Source of the DNA: Nostoc spongiaeforme FACHB-130
Lineage (GTDB): Bacteria > Cyanobacteriota > Cyanobacteriia > Cyanobacteriales > Nostocaceae
Assembly (NCBI RefSeq): GCF_014698475.1
Contig: NZ_JACJTB010000001.1
Location: forward strand, 496,001-560,000
DNA: 64,000 nt
Direction: 5' to 3'
The notes below the pieces were generated by a model. The model made no database searches. It was not told where the DNA came from and saw only the letters and a program-made list of their open reading frames with translations. The translations under genes were made by a program, and so were the position numbers. Shown here one piece after another: positions 9,008 to 18,922 of this stretch. Position 1 is the stretch's first letter, and each line of letters starts with the position of its first letter.

Positions 9008-9331
9008 ATGAAGGGAGTCTTAATGGGTTTGGTGAATCAAATACTCTTGAGTTCGATGCTCTTGCCATTAAGAGTGAGCAATCCTATTCAGATCACCAAT
9101 AGCACTGTTGTTGGGCATAATTTATTTCATAGCTTCAGGCAATTCTGGTTTCCTAGCAACGGCTCTGTCACCTTTAGTCATAATTCTCATATCCAAAATA
9201 TTGTTAGTCGTAAGAGCGATCGCTCTTGGTCAGACATTCGTGATGTCTCTGCATTTCGGAAATCTGGCAATATGAACGCACAAGCACCTCCTCATACTGC
9301 ACCAGTGTTTATGCAAGCAACTTCTTGGTGA
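9008..9331 (+). pseudogene. Internally deleted filamentous haemagglutinin relic, 107 codons
   Basis: This open frame joins two distant parts of the exoprotein family. Codons about 24-61 (STVVGHNLFHSFRQF, then PSNGSVTFSHNSHIQNIVSR) match the TPS domain of the gene at 3120. Codon 62 onwards (RKSDRSWSDIRDVSAF ... VFMQATSW) matches its last 100 residues. About 750 residues, including the NPAGIIFG signature and the whole beta-helix, are missing at one in-frame junction next to a GCGATCGC site (around 9218). The signal peptide region is poor. It is still open, so it might be expressed, but a working secreted exoprotein is unlikely. It lies 58 bases before the CHAT gene. Confidence 0.75.
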
Positions 9332-9388
9332 CTTAATGTCAATTGACTACCTAAATTTTTTCTCTCTACTTTTAATTTATAACTACCT

Positions 9389-11956
9389 ATGAATTTCCTC
9401 ATTAAACCACGTCGTTGGTTATATATCAGTCTGAGTGTTATGAGTTTGTGCTTGGCAGTAACCATTACACCGGCTCAAGCATCTCGTCCAGTATCGACCA
9501 ATTCTGTTACTAGTCTCAATCTCAATATATCTAATACAGAATCTACAAATTGGCTAGAACAAGGACGACAACTTTACCAATCTGGTAGCTTTACAGAAGC
9601 GGTAAACGCATGGCAAAGAGCAGTACAAACTTACCATAACCAAGGCGATCGCTCCAACGAAGCTTTAAGTTTTAGTTACCTGTCATTGGCACAGCAAGAA
9701 CTTAATCAATGGGAAGCAGCTGAAAAATCCATCGCCCAAAGTGTAAAAATTCTGCAAACTGCACAACCAGCTGCCGATGCTATTGTCTGGGCGCAAATAC
9801 TGAATACTCAAGCAAATTTACAACTCCGCACTGGTAAAGCGGAAACTGCACTAGATATTTGGCAACAAGCTCAAAAATATTACGAGCAGGCGGGAGATAA
9901 AATTGGCAGCTTAGGTAGTCAAATCAACCAAGCACAAGCCTTACAAAGTTTGGGGTTCTACCGTCGCTCGAAGCAACAGTTAGAGGCTTTAGCGCAAAAG
10001 TTGGCAGCTATGCCCGATTCGGAAATCAAAGTCAGTGGATTGCGATCGCTGGGTTTAGCTTTACACGCTATCGGCGATCGTAACAGCCAATCAGTATTAG
10101 AACAAAGTTTAGCCACAGCCAACCAAATTGCCGCTAAAACCCAGTTAAGTTCGATTCTGTCCAGTCTGGGGAAAGTGGCTTCTGATTTCCAAGACCCAGA
10201 AGCCGCCTTAAATTACTTTGAAGATGCAGAAACATCTGCTAACAACCCGAATGAAGCTTTACAAGCCCGGTTAGCTCGGTTCAAACTCTTGGTGGACTAC
10301 GACAAATTGGAATATGCCATTCCCCTCGCACCCCAGTTACTACAACAGTTGTCTGAATTGCCACCTAGTCATAGTTCTTTAGGTGCAGCAATTAACTTTG
10401 TTGCCACTCTGAATCGCGTCGAAAATTCAGAGCGAATTTTACCGAGTCAAGAGTTAGCACAACTCATGGCAGACACTGTTAAATCTGCCCAAAAAATTCA
10501 GGATAGTAGCGCCCAAGCTTATGCACTGCATGAATGGGCAGAACTCTACAGCCGGAAAAAACAGTGGTCTCAAGCACAGGAATTAGCTGAGAAATCCCTG
10601 AAGATTGCCCGTGAAATTCAAGCAGATGATTTGATTGCTCAATCAGCTTGGCAGGTCGGCAAATTGTATAAAAAACAAGGCAACCGTCTCCAAGCAATTA
10701 CAGCTTATACCGAAGCCGTTAAGTCATTAAAGGCATTACGTGGGGATATGGTCGCGGTTAACCCTGATGTCCAATTTTCCTTCCGGGAAAGTGTCGAGCC
10801 TGTTTATCGGCAGCTAGTGAGTTTACTGCTAGATGACCAACCCAGCCAGACAGCATTAACTCAAGCGCGAGAATTGATTGAATCACTACAAGTTGCTGAA
10901 CTGGATAACTTTTTCCGAGAAGCTTGTTTGGATAAAGCCCAGCAAATTGATCAAGTTGACCCCACCGCAACAGTAGTTTATCCGATTATTTTAAGCGATC
11001 GCTTAGGTATAATTTTCTCCCAAGCTGGAAAACCACTGCGTTACTATGCCACTCCCAAATCTCAAGCAGAAATTGACCAAACTCTAGAGAATTTCCTGGT
11101 GGCTCTTAACCCAGTTTCTGACTCCAGTAAGCGGGAGAAATTATCCCAACAGATTTATGATTGGTTGATTCGTCCCGCAGAAGCAGATCAAGCCTTTAAA
11201 GACACCAAGACATTGGTATTTGTTTTAGATGGTCGGTTGCGGAATATTCCTATGGCCGCCTTGTACGACGGTAAGCAATATTTGATTGAAAAGTATGCTG
11301 TGGCGCTCTCACCCGGATTACAACTCATGGCCGCTCAATCACTCCAGCAAAAACGGATTGATGCCATCGTTGGGGGAATTAGTGAATCTCGTGCTGGTTT
11401 TAGTGCTTTACCCGCAGTGGAATCAGAAGTAAAACAAATCTCTCAAAAAGTCCCTTCTTCCACCTTGCTTAATCAACAATTCACCAGTGAAGCCCTGGCT
11501 GAGTATGTCAAATCTAGTAAGGCTAATGTTGTTCACCTCGCCACCCACGGACAATTTAGTTCTCGTCTGGAAAATACTTTCTTGCTGACATGGGATGGTG
11601 AAGTCAACGTTAAAGAGTTATCTGAACTTTTGAAAAATCGTAGCGGTAATTCTGCCAAAGCGATCGAATTATTAGTCCTGAGTGCCTGTGATACAGCTAG
11701 TGGGGATGACCGCGCGGCTCTGGGACTAGCGGGTTTAGCTGTCAAGTCCGGCGCACGTTCCACCATTGCCACACTCTGGCCAGTTAAAGACAAAGCTGCC
11801 CAAATGCTCATGACTCGCTTTTATGACCAACTACGGCAACCCAAAATCACCAAAGCTGAAGCATTAAGGCAAGCCCAAATTAATCTGATTCGCCAAACCG
11901 ATTTCCGTGATCCGTTCTTTTGGTCTGCCTTTGTTTTGGTAGGGAATTGGTCTTAA
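9389..11956 (+). CDS. Secreted TPR-CHAT domain protein (caspase-like fold), 855 aa
   Basis: A signal peptide (residues about 1-32, ending TPAQA|SRP) is followed by tetratricopeptide-type repeats from about 55 to 480 (for example WLEQGRQLYQSGSFTEAVNA and EWAELYSRKKQWSQAQELA). A C-terminal CHAT domain lies at about 540-855. CHAT domains are caspase/separase-like; the expected dyad is present, His720 in VVHLATHGQF and Cys767 in LLVLSACDTASG, with the usual downstream ALGLAGL...GARSTIATLWPV block. Other CHAT proteins are proteases activated through their TPR part (for example in Craspase systems), but those are cytoplasmic; this one is predicted to be exported. It lies 186 bases before the DUF928 gene and after the exoprotein genes, so the exoproteins are possible substrates (inference). 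Confidence 0.85.
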   Translation: MNFLIKPRRWLYISLSVMSLCLAVTITPAQASRPVSTNSVTSLNLNISNTESTNWLEQGRQLYQSGSFTEAVNAWQRAVQTYHNQGDRSNEALSFSYLSLAQQELNQWEAAEKSIAQSVKILQTAQPAADAIVWAQILNTQANLQLRTGKAETALDIWQQAQKYYEQAGDKIGSLGSQINQAQALQSLGFYRRSKQQLEALAQKLAAMPDSEIKVSGLRSLGLALHAIGDRNSQSVLEQSLATANQIAAKTQLSSILSSLGKVASDFQDPEAALNYFEDAETSANNPNEALQARLARFKLLVDYDKLEYAIPLAPQLLQQLSELPPSHSSLGAAINFVATLNRVENSERILPSQELAQLMADTVKSAQKIQDSSAQAYALHEWAELYSRKKQWSQAQELAEKSLKIAREIQADDLIAQSAWQVGKLYKKQGNRLQAITAYTEAVKSLKALRGDMVAVNPDVQFSFRESVEPVYRQLVSLLLDDQPSQTALTQARELIESLQVAELDNFFREACLDKAQQIDQVDPTATVVYPIILSDRLGIIFSQAGKPLRYYATPKSQAEIDQTLENFLVALNPVSDSSKREKLSQQIYDWLIRPAEADQAFKDTKTLVFVLDGRLRNIPMAALYDGKQYLIEKYAVALSPGLQLMAAQSLQQKRIDAIVGGISESRAGFSALPAVESEVKQISQKVPSSTLLNQQFTSEALAEYVKSSKANVVHLATHGQFSSRLENTFLLTWDGEVNVKELSELLKNRSGNSAKAIELLVLSACDTASGDDRAALGLAGLAVKSGARSTIATLWPVKDKAAQMLMTRFYDQLRQPKITKAEALRQAQINLIRQTDFRDPFFWSAFVLVGNWS

Positions 11957-12142
11957 ATACGTAATATTACTGTAGCTATCTGACTCAAGAAAAACATTAA
12001 CTTTATGGTTTTTTCATGGAATTTCAGATATAAATGCTAGTAGTGTTCCCGTATTTGCTAGAGTTTATCAGCATTTCCAAAATTTTTGGTACAGCCAAAT
12101 ACAATGTATTTTCCATTACTATATCAATGGATGAGATCAAAG

Positions 12143-13132
12143 ATGAGAAAACGTCGATATCTAACTAGCACATTGAGCATTATCGCTCTCATTGCTAGCA
12201 GCACATGGGCTAGTGCCTATGCTGTAACATTTACCCCACCTGTAAAAAATTCCGCACCCAGAGACTCTACTGGTGGGGCTTCCCGCGGCAGTATCTTTGT
12301 ACCAAATAAAGGTAATAGTGCGCCCAGACAAGCAACTGGTGGAGCTTCTCGCGGCAATATCTTTACCCCTAAAAAAGATAACAATGCTCCTCAACAAGCA
12401 TCAGGTGGAGCTTCTCGCGGCAATATCTTTACTCCCAAAAAAGATAACAGCGCCCCCCAACAAGCATACGGCGGAGCTTCTCGCGGCAATATCTTTACTC
12501 CTAAAAAAGATAACAGCGCCCCCCAACAAGCATACGGCGGAGCTTCTCGTCTAGGTACTTACTACTTGAATCCTGGAACTGTAGCAGCAACCGGGCCAGC
12601 AGCGTTGATAGCCCTTCTACCTGAAAACTTCTACGGCACTACAACTTCTGAACACCCGACAGTTTTGGTTTATCTTCCTGCTTCTAATGCCGAAGAAGCT
12701 GTATTCAGCCTCAAGGATGAAGCTGGTAATACCCAATATCAAATGACCATTCCAGTGACTGGGAAAACTGGAGTTATGGCCATCAAATTACCAGCAGATG
12801 CACCTGCTTTAGCTGTAGGTAAAAACTATCAATGGTTCTTGGCGCTGAAAGTGGATGGAACACTTAGCCCCAGTACACCTTATGTTGATGGTTGGATTGA
12901 ACGTATTCAGCCGACTGCTGAATTGACAACAGCAATGCAGCAGTCAGATGCTCTCCAACGGGCAGTTGCCTTTGGAAAAAGCGGGGTGTGGTATGACTGT
13001 GTAGCAACAATGGCTGCACTACAAAATGCCCAACCCAAAAATCCCACAATTGTTAAGCAATGGCAAGAACTTCTTTCTTCCGTGAGCTTAAAGGATATTG
13101 CAACTGCTCCCTTAGTCGCATCAGCTAATTAG
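12143..13132 (+). CDS. Secreted DUF928 protein with N-terminal 22-residue tandem repeats
   Basis: The frame is open from TTG 12086. ATGs at 12104, 12131 and 12143 share it; 12143 gives the best signal peptide (MRKRRYLTSTLSIIALIASS, then AxA sites), so it is used here. After the signal come 4.6 copies of a 22-residue repeat of the form NSAPQQAxGGASRGNIFTPKKD. A DUF928 domain follows, with LIALLPENFYGTTTSEHPTV, then YLPAS, FSLKDEAGN and KNYQWFLAL. DUF928 proteins are exported cyanobacterial proteins of unknown function, often near CHAT-TPR and CHASE2 genes, as here. The repeat looks like an amplified version of the GGASRG motif found once in ordinary members. It probably works in the envelope with its neighbours (inference). 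Confidence 0.8.
   Translation: MRKRRYLTSTLSIIALIASSTWASAYAVTFTPPVKNSAPRDSTGGASRGSIFVPNKGNSAPRQATGGASRGNIFTPKKDNNAPQQASGGASRGNIFTPKKDNSAPQQAYGGASRGNIFTPKKDNSAPQQAYGGASRLGTYYLNPGTVAATGPAALIALLPENFYGTTTSEHPTVLVYLPASNAEEAVFSLKDEAGNTQYQMTIPVTGKTGVMAIKLPADAPALAVGKNYQWFLALKVDGTLSPSTPYVDGWIERIQPTAELTTAMQQSDALQRAVAFGKSGVWYDCVATMAALQNAQPKNPTIVKQWQELLSSVSLKDIATAPLVASAN
12248..12550 (+). repeat. Coding tandem repeat, 66-bp unit, 4.6 copies
   Basis: Units begin at 12248, 12314, 12380, 12446 and 12512 (the last partial, 39 bases). The third and fourth units are nearly identical at DNA level and the first is the most diverged, which suggests recent expansion by slippage or unequal crossing over. The unit encodes the basic, Gly/Ser-rich 22-residue repeat of the DUF928 protein. 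Confidence 0.9.
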
Positions 13133-13295
13133 GGACTGAGGACTAGTAGTTCACCAACCCGACATGCTGTGTAGACCTAGCAGGGGTACAGGGGGCAGGA
13201 GGCAAGGTTGCAGGGGGAATTAATTGGTCAATATTTTTATTCTCCCTCTTGCTGCCCGCTCCTTGCTCCCTATCCTCTACTCAGACAAGTGTTAG

Positions 13296-13449
13296 CCCGA
13301 ATTTCTCACGTATGGGTAGAGAGGGGAGTGTGGGGAGTGTGGGAAGAGAGGGGGGAAAGATTTCTTCACCATCCTCCCACACCTCCCACACCTCCCACAC
13401 CTCCCACCCTTCCCACACCCCTGGATTTCTCTCTTGTGAGAAATCCAGG
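13296..13449. repeat. Hairpin-forming dispersed repeat, copy 2
   Basis: This is the same element as 8726-8865: identical start (CCCGAATTTCTCACGTATGG), identical end (CTTGTGAGAAATCCAGG) and the same AAGATTTCTTCACCATCCTC core. It is longer because the C-rich arm has extra CCTCCCACA units. The rest of the spacer 13133-13481 holds G- and C-rich simple sequence and no gene. Confidence 0.75.
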
Positions 13450-13481
13450 TTAGTAGAGTCATGGCTGATGAATACTAATCA

Positions 13482-16301
13482 ATGTTATGTGCCTCCGGCG
13501 AAATTATGTGGCGTAAATTCCAAGGTTTAATGCAACGCTCACGTAGCGTTTTTATTATTACTCCCAGTGTCGCTCTTACAGTTATTGTTGGGCAGTCATT
13601 GGGACTTTTTAATTTGCCGGAGTGGAAACTTCGTGATGAATGGATGCGGCAACATTCGCAAAATACAATAGCTGACGAAATTGTGATTGTCACAATTGAT
13701 GAGCGTGATATTCAATCGGTTGGTAAATGGCCAATTCCCGACTGGTCATTAGCGCAATTACTTCAAAAAATTCGATCGCAAAAACCCCGCGCCATTGGCT
13801 TGGATCTCTACCGAGATTTACCAGAAGGCAAAGGATATGAGCAACTGGTAGAGGTTTTTCGCAGCACGCCTAATTTAATTGGAGTGGAAAAAATCACTGG
13901 GGAGCGTGTCAATCCTCCACCAGAATTGCAAAAACTGGAACAAGTTGGATTAGCAGATTTGGTATTAGATGGCGATCGCCATGTGCGGCGTGCCTTACTC
14001 ACAGCTGCTGATGCTAAACAAGAGGGAAAAATTAAGGCGGGATTGGCAACGATGGTGGCGCTCAAGTATCTGGAAGCAGAAAAAATTTCTTTAGAACCAG
14101 TAAATGCAGAGCAACAGAAGTTCCGCCTAAATAATCAAATTTATCTGCCTCTGCAAAACCAAGAAGCAGGTTATTCCGATACTGATGTGGGTGGTTATCA
14201 AATTCTGCTCAAATGGCATGGTGCTGAAACGGCGTTTCATACAGTGGCGATGCGGGATGTGTTGGCAGGAACTATCCCCGCCAATCTGATGCGCGATCGC
14301 ATGGTGTTTATCGGCTCAACGGCCTCCAGTACGAATGATTTCTTTAGCACCCCCTTTAGTTCCTCTTTGATTGCTGCTCAAAAACCCACAGCTGGAGTTG
14401 TGATTCATGCCAATATTGCCCATCAAATAGTCCAAGGAGCAAAAACAGGTAAAGCCAACTTACACGGTTTTTCTGGCAATACCACTTCATTTTGGATTAT
14501 TTTGTGGTCTTTAATTGGTTCTGGTGGTAGCTGGTGTTTAGCAAGTTGGCGTACCCAGCGCAACATTCCCGGCGGCAAAATTCTCTGGGCAACCGTAGGC
14601 ATCAGTGGTACTTTTCTGGTGGGTGGCTATGGAATATTTTTACAGGGGTTGTTGATTCCCGTCACACCAGGGTTAGCTGCCTTCATTAGTAGTGTGATTG
14701 CCACAACCAATGCCTATAAACAACAAAAGTTAGAAGAAGCCAACCGACAACTAGAAATTGCCAATTCTCAACTCTTAGATTATTCTAAAACTCTTGAGTT
14801 TAAAGTTGAAGAACGCACTCGTGAATTATTGGAAGCCAAACAAGCGGCTGATGCGGCTAACGAAGCCAAGAGCGAGTTTTTAGCCAACATGAGTCATGAG
14901 TTACGCACACCATTAAATGGCATTTTGGGTTTTGCCCAGGTGCTAGAGTTATCACCAAACTTGACCGATAAAAATCGAGAAGGAGTCAACATTATCTACC
15001 AATGTGGTTCCCATTTACTGATGCTGATTAATGATATTCTCGATCTCTCGAAAATTGAAGCTCGTAAATTAGAATTGGTAGCAACTAATGTACATTTAGC
15101 AACTTTTTTACATGGCGTGACAGAGATTTGTAATATTCGAGCCGAACAAAAAGGAATTCGATTTAACATCGTAACTGATGATTCTTTGGCAACTGTAATT
15201 CAAGTAGATGAAAAGCGGCTACGACAAATTTTGATTAACTTACTCGGCAATGCTATCAAATTCACAGATAGCGGTAGCGTTACATTAAAAATCGATGTGA
15301 TTGAGCAAGATTTGTCACAAAAGAGCAATGAAAATACGGAAATCACTTATCAGAAGATTCGTTTCCAAATAGAAGATACAGGTATTGGGATGTCACCAGA
15401 CCAATTAGAGAAAATCTTTTTAGCTTTTGAACAAGTAGGTGAAGCAGGTAGGAAATCTGAAGGTACTGGTTTAGGATTAGCCATCAGTCAAAGAATTGCT
15501 GGATTGATGGGTAGTCAAATTCAAGTGCAGAGTAATTTGGGGGAGGGCAGTCTATTTTGGTTTGACATCACAGTACCAATACCAGTTTCCCATGACTGGA
15601 ATACATTGACTGTGAATGCCAGCAATCAAAAAATCATTGGAATTCGTGGTCGTGTACCACAAATTTTGATTGTTGATGACGATCACAACCACCTTTCGAT
15701 GTTGAGTAGTTTGTTACAAAAAATTGGCTGTCGAACTTTAGAAGCAACTGATGGTAAACAAGGGCTACAGGTGGCAAATGAACATCAACCGGATATGATT
15801 GTGCTGGATTTAGCTATGCCAAATATGGATGGCTTTGAGTTAATGGTGCAATTACAAGAAAATCCCCAAACAAGTTTGATTCCGATTATTGTCTCTAGTG
15901 CTAGAGTCTTTGAAGAAAATCAGCAACGAAGTTTAGAGGCTGGCGCAACAGCATTTTTACCCAAACCTTTGCAAGTTGATGAATTATTAAATGCACTGCG
16001 ATCGCTACTCAATGTGGACTGGATTTATGCCGAATCACAGTCCAAGCAGTTACCTAGTAAAAATGAGCCAACAGATGATCATGAACTGATTTTGCCATCT
16101 CAGGATATTTTGCAACAACTATATCATTTGTCCATGATGGGAGATATTCCCGCGATCGAGGCCATAATTGCCGAATTAATCAAGCAAGATAGTCAATTTA
16201 CTGCTTTTGCCAATACATTAGGTAAACTCACTGCCAATTTCCAAACTACAAAAATCCGTAAGTTCTTGAAAACATTTGTCACCACGGAGTCACATCAATG
16301 A
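13482..16301 (+). CDS. CHASE2 hybrid histidine kinase with receiver domain, 939 aa
   Basis: An N-terminal membrane helix (about 25-45) leads into a CHASE2 extracytoplasmic sensor (about 50-325: [42 protein letters not shown]). Three membrane helices follow (about 335-415), then a coiled coil, a HisKA domain with phospho-acceptor His472 ([16 protein letters not shown]), an HATPase domain ([25 protein letters not shown]) and a receiver domain with Asp776 ([14 protein letters not shown]). The last 90 residues are helical and might be an HPt-like segment, but I see no clear phospho-His motif. ATG 13482 is used; ATG 13506 is also possible. The stop overlaps the start of the next gene (ATGA), so the two are translationally coupled. 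CHASE2 senses unknown periplasmic signals. Confidence 0.9.
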   Translation: MLCASGEIMWRKFQGLMQRSRSVFIITPSVALTVIVGQSLGLFNLPEWKLRDEWMRQHSQNTIADEIVIVTIDERDIQSVGKWPIPDWSLAQLLQKIRSQKPRAIGLDLYRDLPEGKGYEQLVEVFRSTPNLIGVEKITGERVNPPPELQKLEQVGLADLVLDGDRHVRRALLTAADAKQEGKIKAGLATMVALKYLEAEKISLEPVNAEQQKFRLNNQIYLPLQNQEAGYSDTDVGGYQILLKWHGAETAFHTVAMRDVLAGTIPANLMRDRMVFIGSTASSTNDFFSTPFSSSLIAAQKPTAGVVIHANIAHQIVQGAKTGKANLHGFSGNTTSFWIILWSLIGSGGSWCLASWRTQRNIPGGKILWATVGISGTFLVGGYGIFLQGLLIPVTPGLAAFISSVIATTNAYKQQKLEEANRQLEIANSQLLDYSKTLEFKVEERTRELLEAKQAADAANEAKSEFLANMSHELRTPLNGILGFAQVLELSPNLTDKNREGVNIIYQCGSHLLMLINDILDLSKIEARKLELVATNVHLATFLHGVTEICNIRAEQKGIRFNIVTDDSLATVIQVDEKRLRQILINLLGNAIKFTDSGSVTLKIDVIEQDLSQKSNENTEITYQKIRFQIEDTGIGMSPDQLEKIFLAFEQVGEAGRKSEGTGLGLAISQRIAGLMGSQIQVQSNLGEGSLFWFDITVPIPVSHDWNTLTVNASNQKIIGIRGRVPQILIVDDDHNHLSMLSSLLQKIGCRTLEATDGKQGLQVANEHQPDMIVLDLAMPNMDGFELMVQLQENPQTSLIPIIVSSARVFEENQQRSLEAGATAFLPKPLQVDELLNALRSLLNVDWIYAESQSKQLPSKNEPTDDHELILPSQDILQQLYHLSMMGDIPAIEAIIAELIKQDSQFTAFANTLGKLTANFQTTKIRKFLKTFVTTESHQ

Positions 16302-17599
16302 TTACTGAAGCTGTTTTTAAACCAATGCACATTTTATTGGTGGACGATAATCCAAATAATCTCAAGGTGCTATCAGAAGCGATTAAGGGATGTGGTTGGA
16401 AAGCACTGATGGCAACAGATGGTGAGTCAGCAATTGAACAAACAGAATACGCCCATCCTGATTTAATTCTCCTTGATGTAATGATGCCGGGGCTGGATGG
16501 ATTTGAAACTTGCCGCAGACTGAAAGCTAATAATATTACCCAAAATATTCCGGTGATTTTTATGACGGCTTTATCTGATGCTACAGATAAAGTTAAAGGA
16601 CTGGAAATTGGCGCAGTTGATTATATTACTAAGCCTTTTCAGCAAGAAGAAGTTATTGCCCGACTGAAACTACACCTCAAAATCTCCCATCTCACACGGA
16701 CTTTAGAACAACGGGTACAAGAACGTACTGCCGAATTAACTCATTCTCTACAACAATTACAACAAACTCAACTACAACTTATCCAAAGTGAGAAAATGTC
16801 TACTTTAGGACAACTAGTTGCAGGCATTGGTCATGAGATTAATAACCCAATTGGTTTTATTAGTGGTAACTGCTCTTATATTGAACAATATGTAAATGAT
16901 TTGTTTCGTTTGGTGGATTTGCAACAGCAAAAGCTACCAGACCCAGATCCAGAAGTGGAAGAACTCATCGAAGAAATTGACTTAGAGTATTTATATGAGG
17001 ACTTACCAAAACTTCTGTTATCAATGCACCAGGGAATTGAGCGTCTCAAAGACATCAGTCTTTCTTTAAGGACTTTTGCTAGGGCTGATATTTCTTCTAA
17101 AGTCGAGTTTCAAATTCATGAAGGACTTGATAGTACTATTATGCTATTAAAGCATCGTCTCAAAGACCAAGGCGATCGCTCTAAAATTGAAGTTGTCACC
17201 CAATATAGTGAACTACCCCCAATTACTTGCTATCCTGGGCAACTAAATCAAGTTTTTATGAATATTATTGCTAATGCTATAGATGCTTTTGATGATTTAC
17301 ATCAAAACGTTTCAAAACAGGCGATAGCACCTTGTCAATACACCATCACGATTACTACATCTGTTGATAATCAGCAAGAAACCGTTTCAATTTGCATTGA
17401 AGATAATGCTTTAGGAATGCCGCCAGAAGTGCAAGCGAGAATTTTTGAACCATCTTTTACAACTAAACCTGTGGGTAAAGGAACTGGACTAGGATTAGCT
17501 ATCAGCTATCAAATTATTGTGGATAAACATCATGGAAATATCCACTGCTTGTCCACTGCTGGTCAAGGAACAAAGTTTGTGATTACTCTGCCAATTTGA
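16298..17599 (+). CDS. Response regulator-histidine kinase (REC-HisKA-HATPase), 433 aa
   Basis: The receiver domain occupies residues about 8-125 with Asp60 ([15 protein letters not shown]) and the conserved Lys in YITKPF. A coiled coil ([20 protein letters not shown]) joins it to a kinase core with His179 in [19 protein letters not shown], the HEINNP type common in cyanobacterial kinases. The HATPase domain ends with [12 protein letters not shown]. The acidic stretch [26 protein letters not shown] between H-box and ATPase domain is typical of this subfamily. It overlaps the CHASE2 hybrid kinase by four bases and very probably receives phosphate from it in a relay (inference). No DNA-binding output domain is present, so the final target is unknown. 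Confidence 0.9.
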   Translation: MITEAVFKPMHILLVDDNPNNLKVLSEAIKGCGWKALMATDGESAIEQTEYAHPDLILLDVMMPGLDGFETCRRLKANNITQNIPVIFMTALSDATDKVKGLEIGAVDYITKPFQQEEVIARLKLHLKISHLTRTLEQRVQERTAELTHSLQQLQQTQLQLIQSEKMSTLGQLVAGIGHEINNPIGFISGNCSYIEQYVNDLFRLVDLQQQKLPDPDPEVEELIEEIDLEYLYEDLPKLLLSMHQGIERLKDISLSLRTFARADISSKVEFQIHEGLDSTIMLLKHRLKDQGDRSKIEVVTQYSELPPITCYPGQLNQVFMNIIANAIDAFDDLHQNVSKQAIAPCQYTITITTSVDNQQETVSICIEDNALGMPPEVQARIFEPSFTTKPVGKGTGLGLAISYQIIVDKHHGNIHCLSTAGQGTKFVITLPI

Positions 17600-17823
17600 T
17601 TTTTGGAATTTCAATTACTCATTAACAGGTAATCAAAGCAAATATTTTTTTATTAAGTACTGAATCTCAACCCAGTTATTAATTTATCTTGATCATCTTG
17701 CCCATTGATGTAGATAATGTACAGTCTGAGGGTTCATAGATTTGGCTAGATCCCGCACATAACCAACTAAATATCTATCCCCTGGAATCAACTGGGATGT
17801 CTGCAATCGCACCAAGTTGTACT

Positions 17824-18297
17824 TTACACTTGTCCTTGAATAATTTTTGTCAATTCAGCACGGCTGCGATTTGCTTCTGACCAAAAAGCTATCCAAAAGA
17901 CAAGTACTATCACGATAGGCATACCTACAAATAATGCAGCTACAAGACGAGGTGTATCATCTATGAAGGTGATGATACTAACTGTATTACACCAAATGAA
18001 TAGCCATAAGCCTAAAAAAGCCATCACAAAAGTATGTACGCTGATTTGGATATGCACCAAGGTTTGACGAGGCTGCGCTTCAAATCGTCCGCGAATCATT
18101 GGTAAAAACGAATTGCGATAGTGAATAATTCGACTGATTTGAAAACCATCATCAGAAATGGTTCCTTGATACAGAGTATGTTGTCTAGAGAATCTAAATG
18201 CCTTTGGTGGTTCAATGTTGGCACTTAGTCTTTGCACAACTATGGGTAATGGTTCTGGTACTGTAATTGTAAAACTATCGTAGGGTAGGATTTTCAT
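17824..18297 (-). CDS. Small membrane protein of unknown function, 157 aa
   Basis: An N-terminal soluble part of about 85 residues (ending QTLVHIQISVHTF) is followed by two membrane helices, about residues 88-107 and 117-140, and a short charged tail. No motif is recognised; homologues that I recall are uncharacterised cyanobacterial proteins. It is transcribed towards the kinase genes and is separated from them by 220 bases of AT-rich sequence, so it is probably a stand-alone gene. Confidence 0.6.
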   Translation of the reverse strand: MKILPYDSFTITVPEPLPIVVQRLSANIEPPKAFRFSRQHTLYQGTISDDGFQISRIIHYRNSFLPMIRGRFEAQPRQTLVHIQISVHTFVMAFLGLWLFIWCNTVSIITFIDDTPRLVAALFVGMPIVIVLVFWIAFWSEANRSRAELTKIIQGQV

Positions 18298-18614
18298 TTT
18301 GTTTGGGGCTGTTGGTGATAATTCACCCTGGCCATTGCAGTATTGTTTTCAGTTTTCCCCTAGCGATCGCTGCTTGAACAAGTTATTTTATGTATTTTTT
18401 GGCGTAGCATGTAAATTGTAGTCAGAATACTGGAAATATCAGAAAAAACTTATCAATCAACGTCTGAATATTGCTGGATTGCTTTTAACTCTTGACTGTT
18501 TAGAAGTTATGTGTTTTTAGTTTAGCAATATCTGATATTTTCCTAAAAGGTAGGCAATTTATTAACCTAACTAATAAGCTCATAGTTATTCACAATAGTG
18601 TTGGTTGTTTAAAA
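18298..18614. other. Spacer without a gene
   Basis: There are about 317 AT-rich bases between the small membrane protein and tRNA-Thr. One HIP1 octamer is at about 18364. I see no open frame with a plausible start, no tandem repeat and no strong hairpin. It probably contains the promoter of the leftward membrane-protein gene. Confidence 0.5.
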
Positions 18615-18685
18615 GCCAGCAGCTGGATTTGAACCTGCGACCTTCCGATTACAAGTCGGATGCACTACCACTGTGCTATGCTGGC
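18615..18685 (-). tRNA. tRNA-Thr (anticodon UGU)
   Basis: The minus strand folds as a 71-nt cloverleaf without an encoded CCA. The acceptor stem GCCAGCA/TGCTGGC is perfect, the D arm is GCAC-AGTGGTA-GTGC, and the anticodon arm is TCCGA-CTTGTAA-TCGGA with TGT at positions 34-36. The T arm is GCAGG-TTCAAAT-CCAGC with one A-A mismatch. The anticodon reads ACA, a threonine codon. A short T-run follows on the minus strand. It is separated from argF, which is on the other strand. Confidence 0.95.
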
Positions 18686-18922
18686 GTTGTGATTAAGCAT
18701 CACCGATTTTTAATTATAGCACAAGCTTAATGATTGTCTAGAGGAAGCAGCAAAAAAATCCTTGATTTGATGGGGCGATAAAGTTGATAAATTAATATTC
18801 ATAGCAAAAGCTAACTCAAAATCCTGGGCTGGACGCAAAAAGATTGAATACAGTGGTTAACTGTATTTTTTTTGACACGGCTAGGTAAAGAAATAGATAA
18901 TTGTTCTTTACAGATCAAAAAC

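Noticed and set aside
12248-12550. CRISPR-like 66-bp periodicity
   Set aside because: The repeat is in frame within a secreted protein gene, and the units have no unique spacers.
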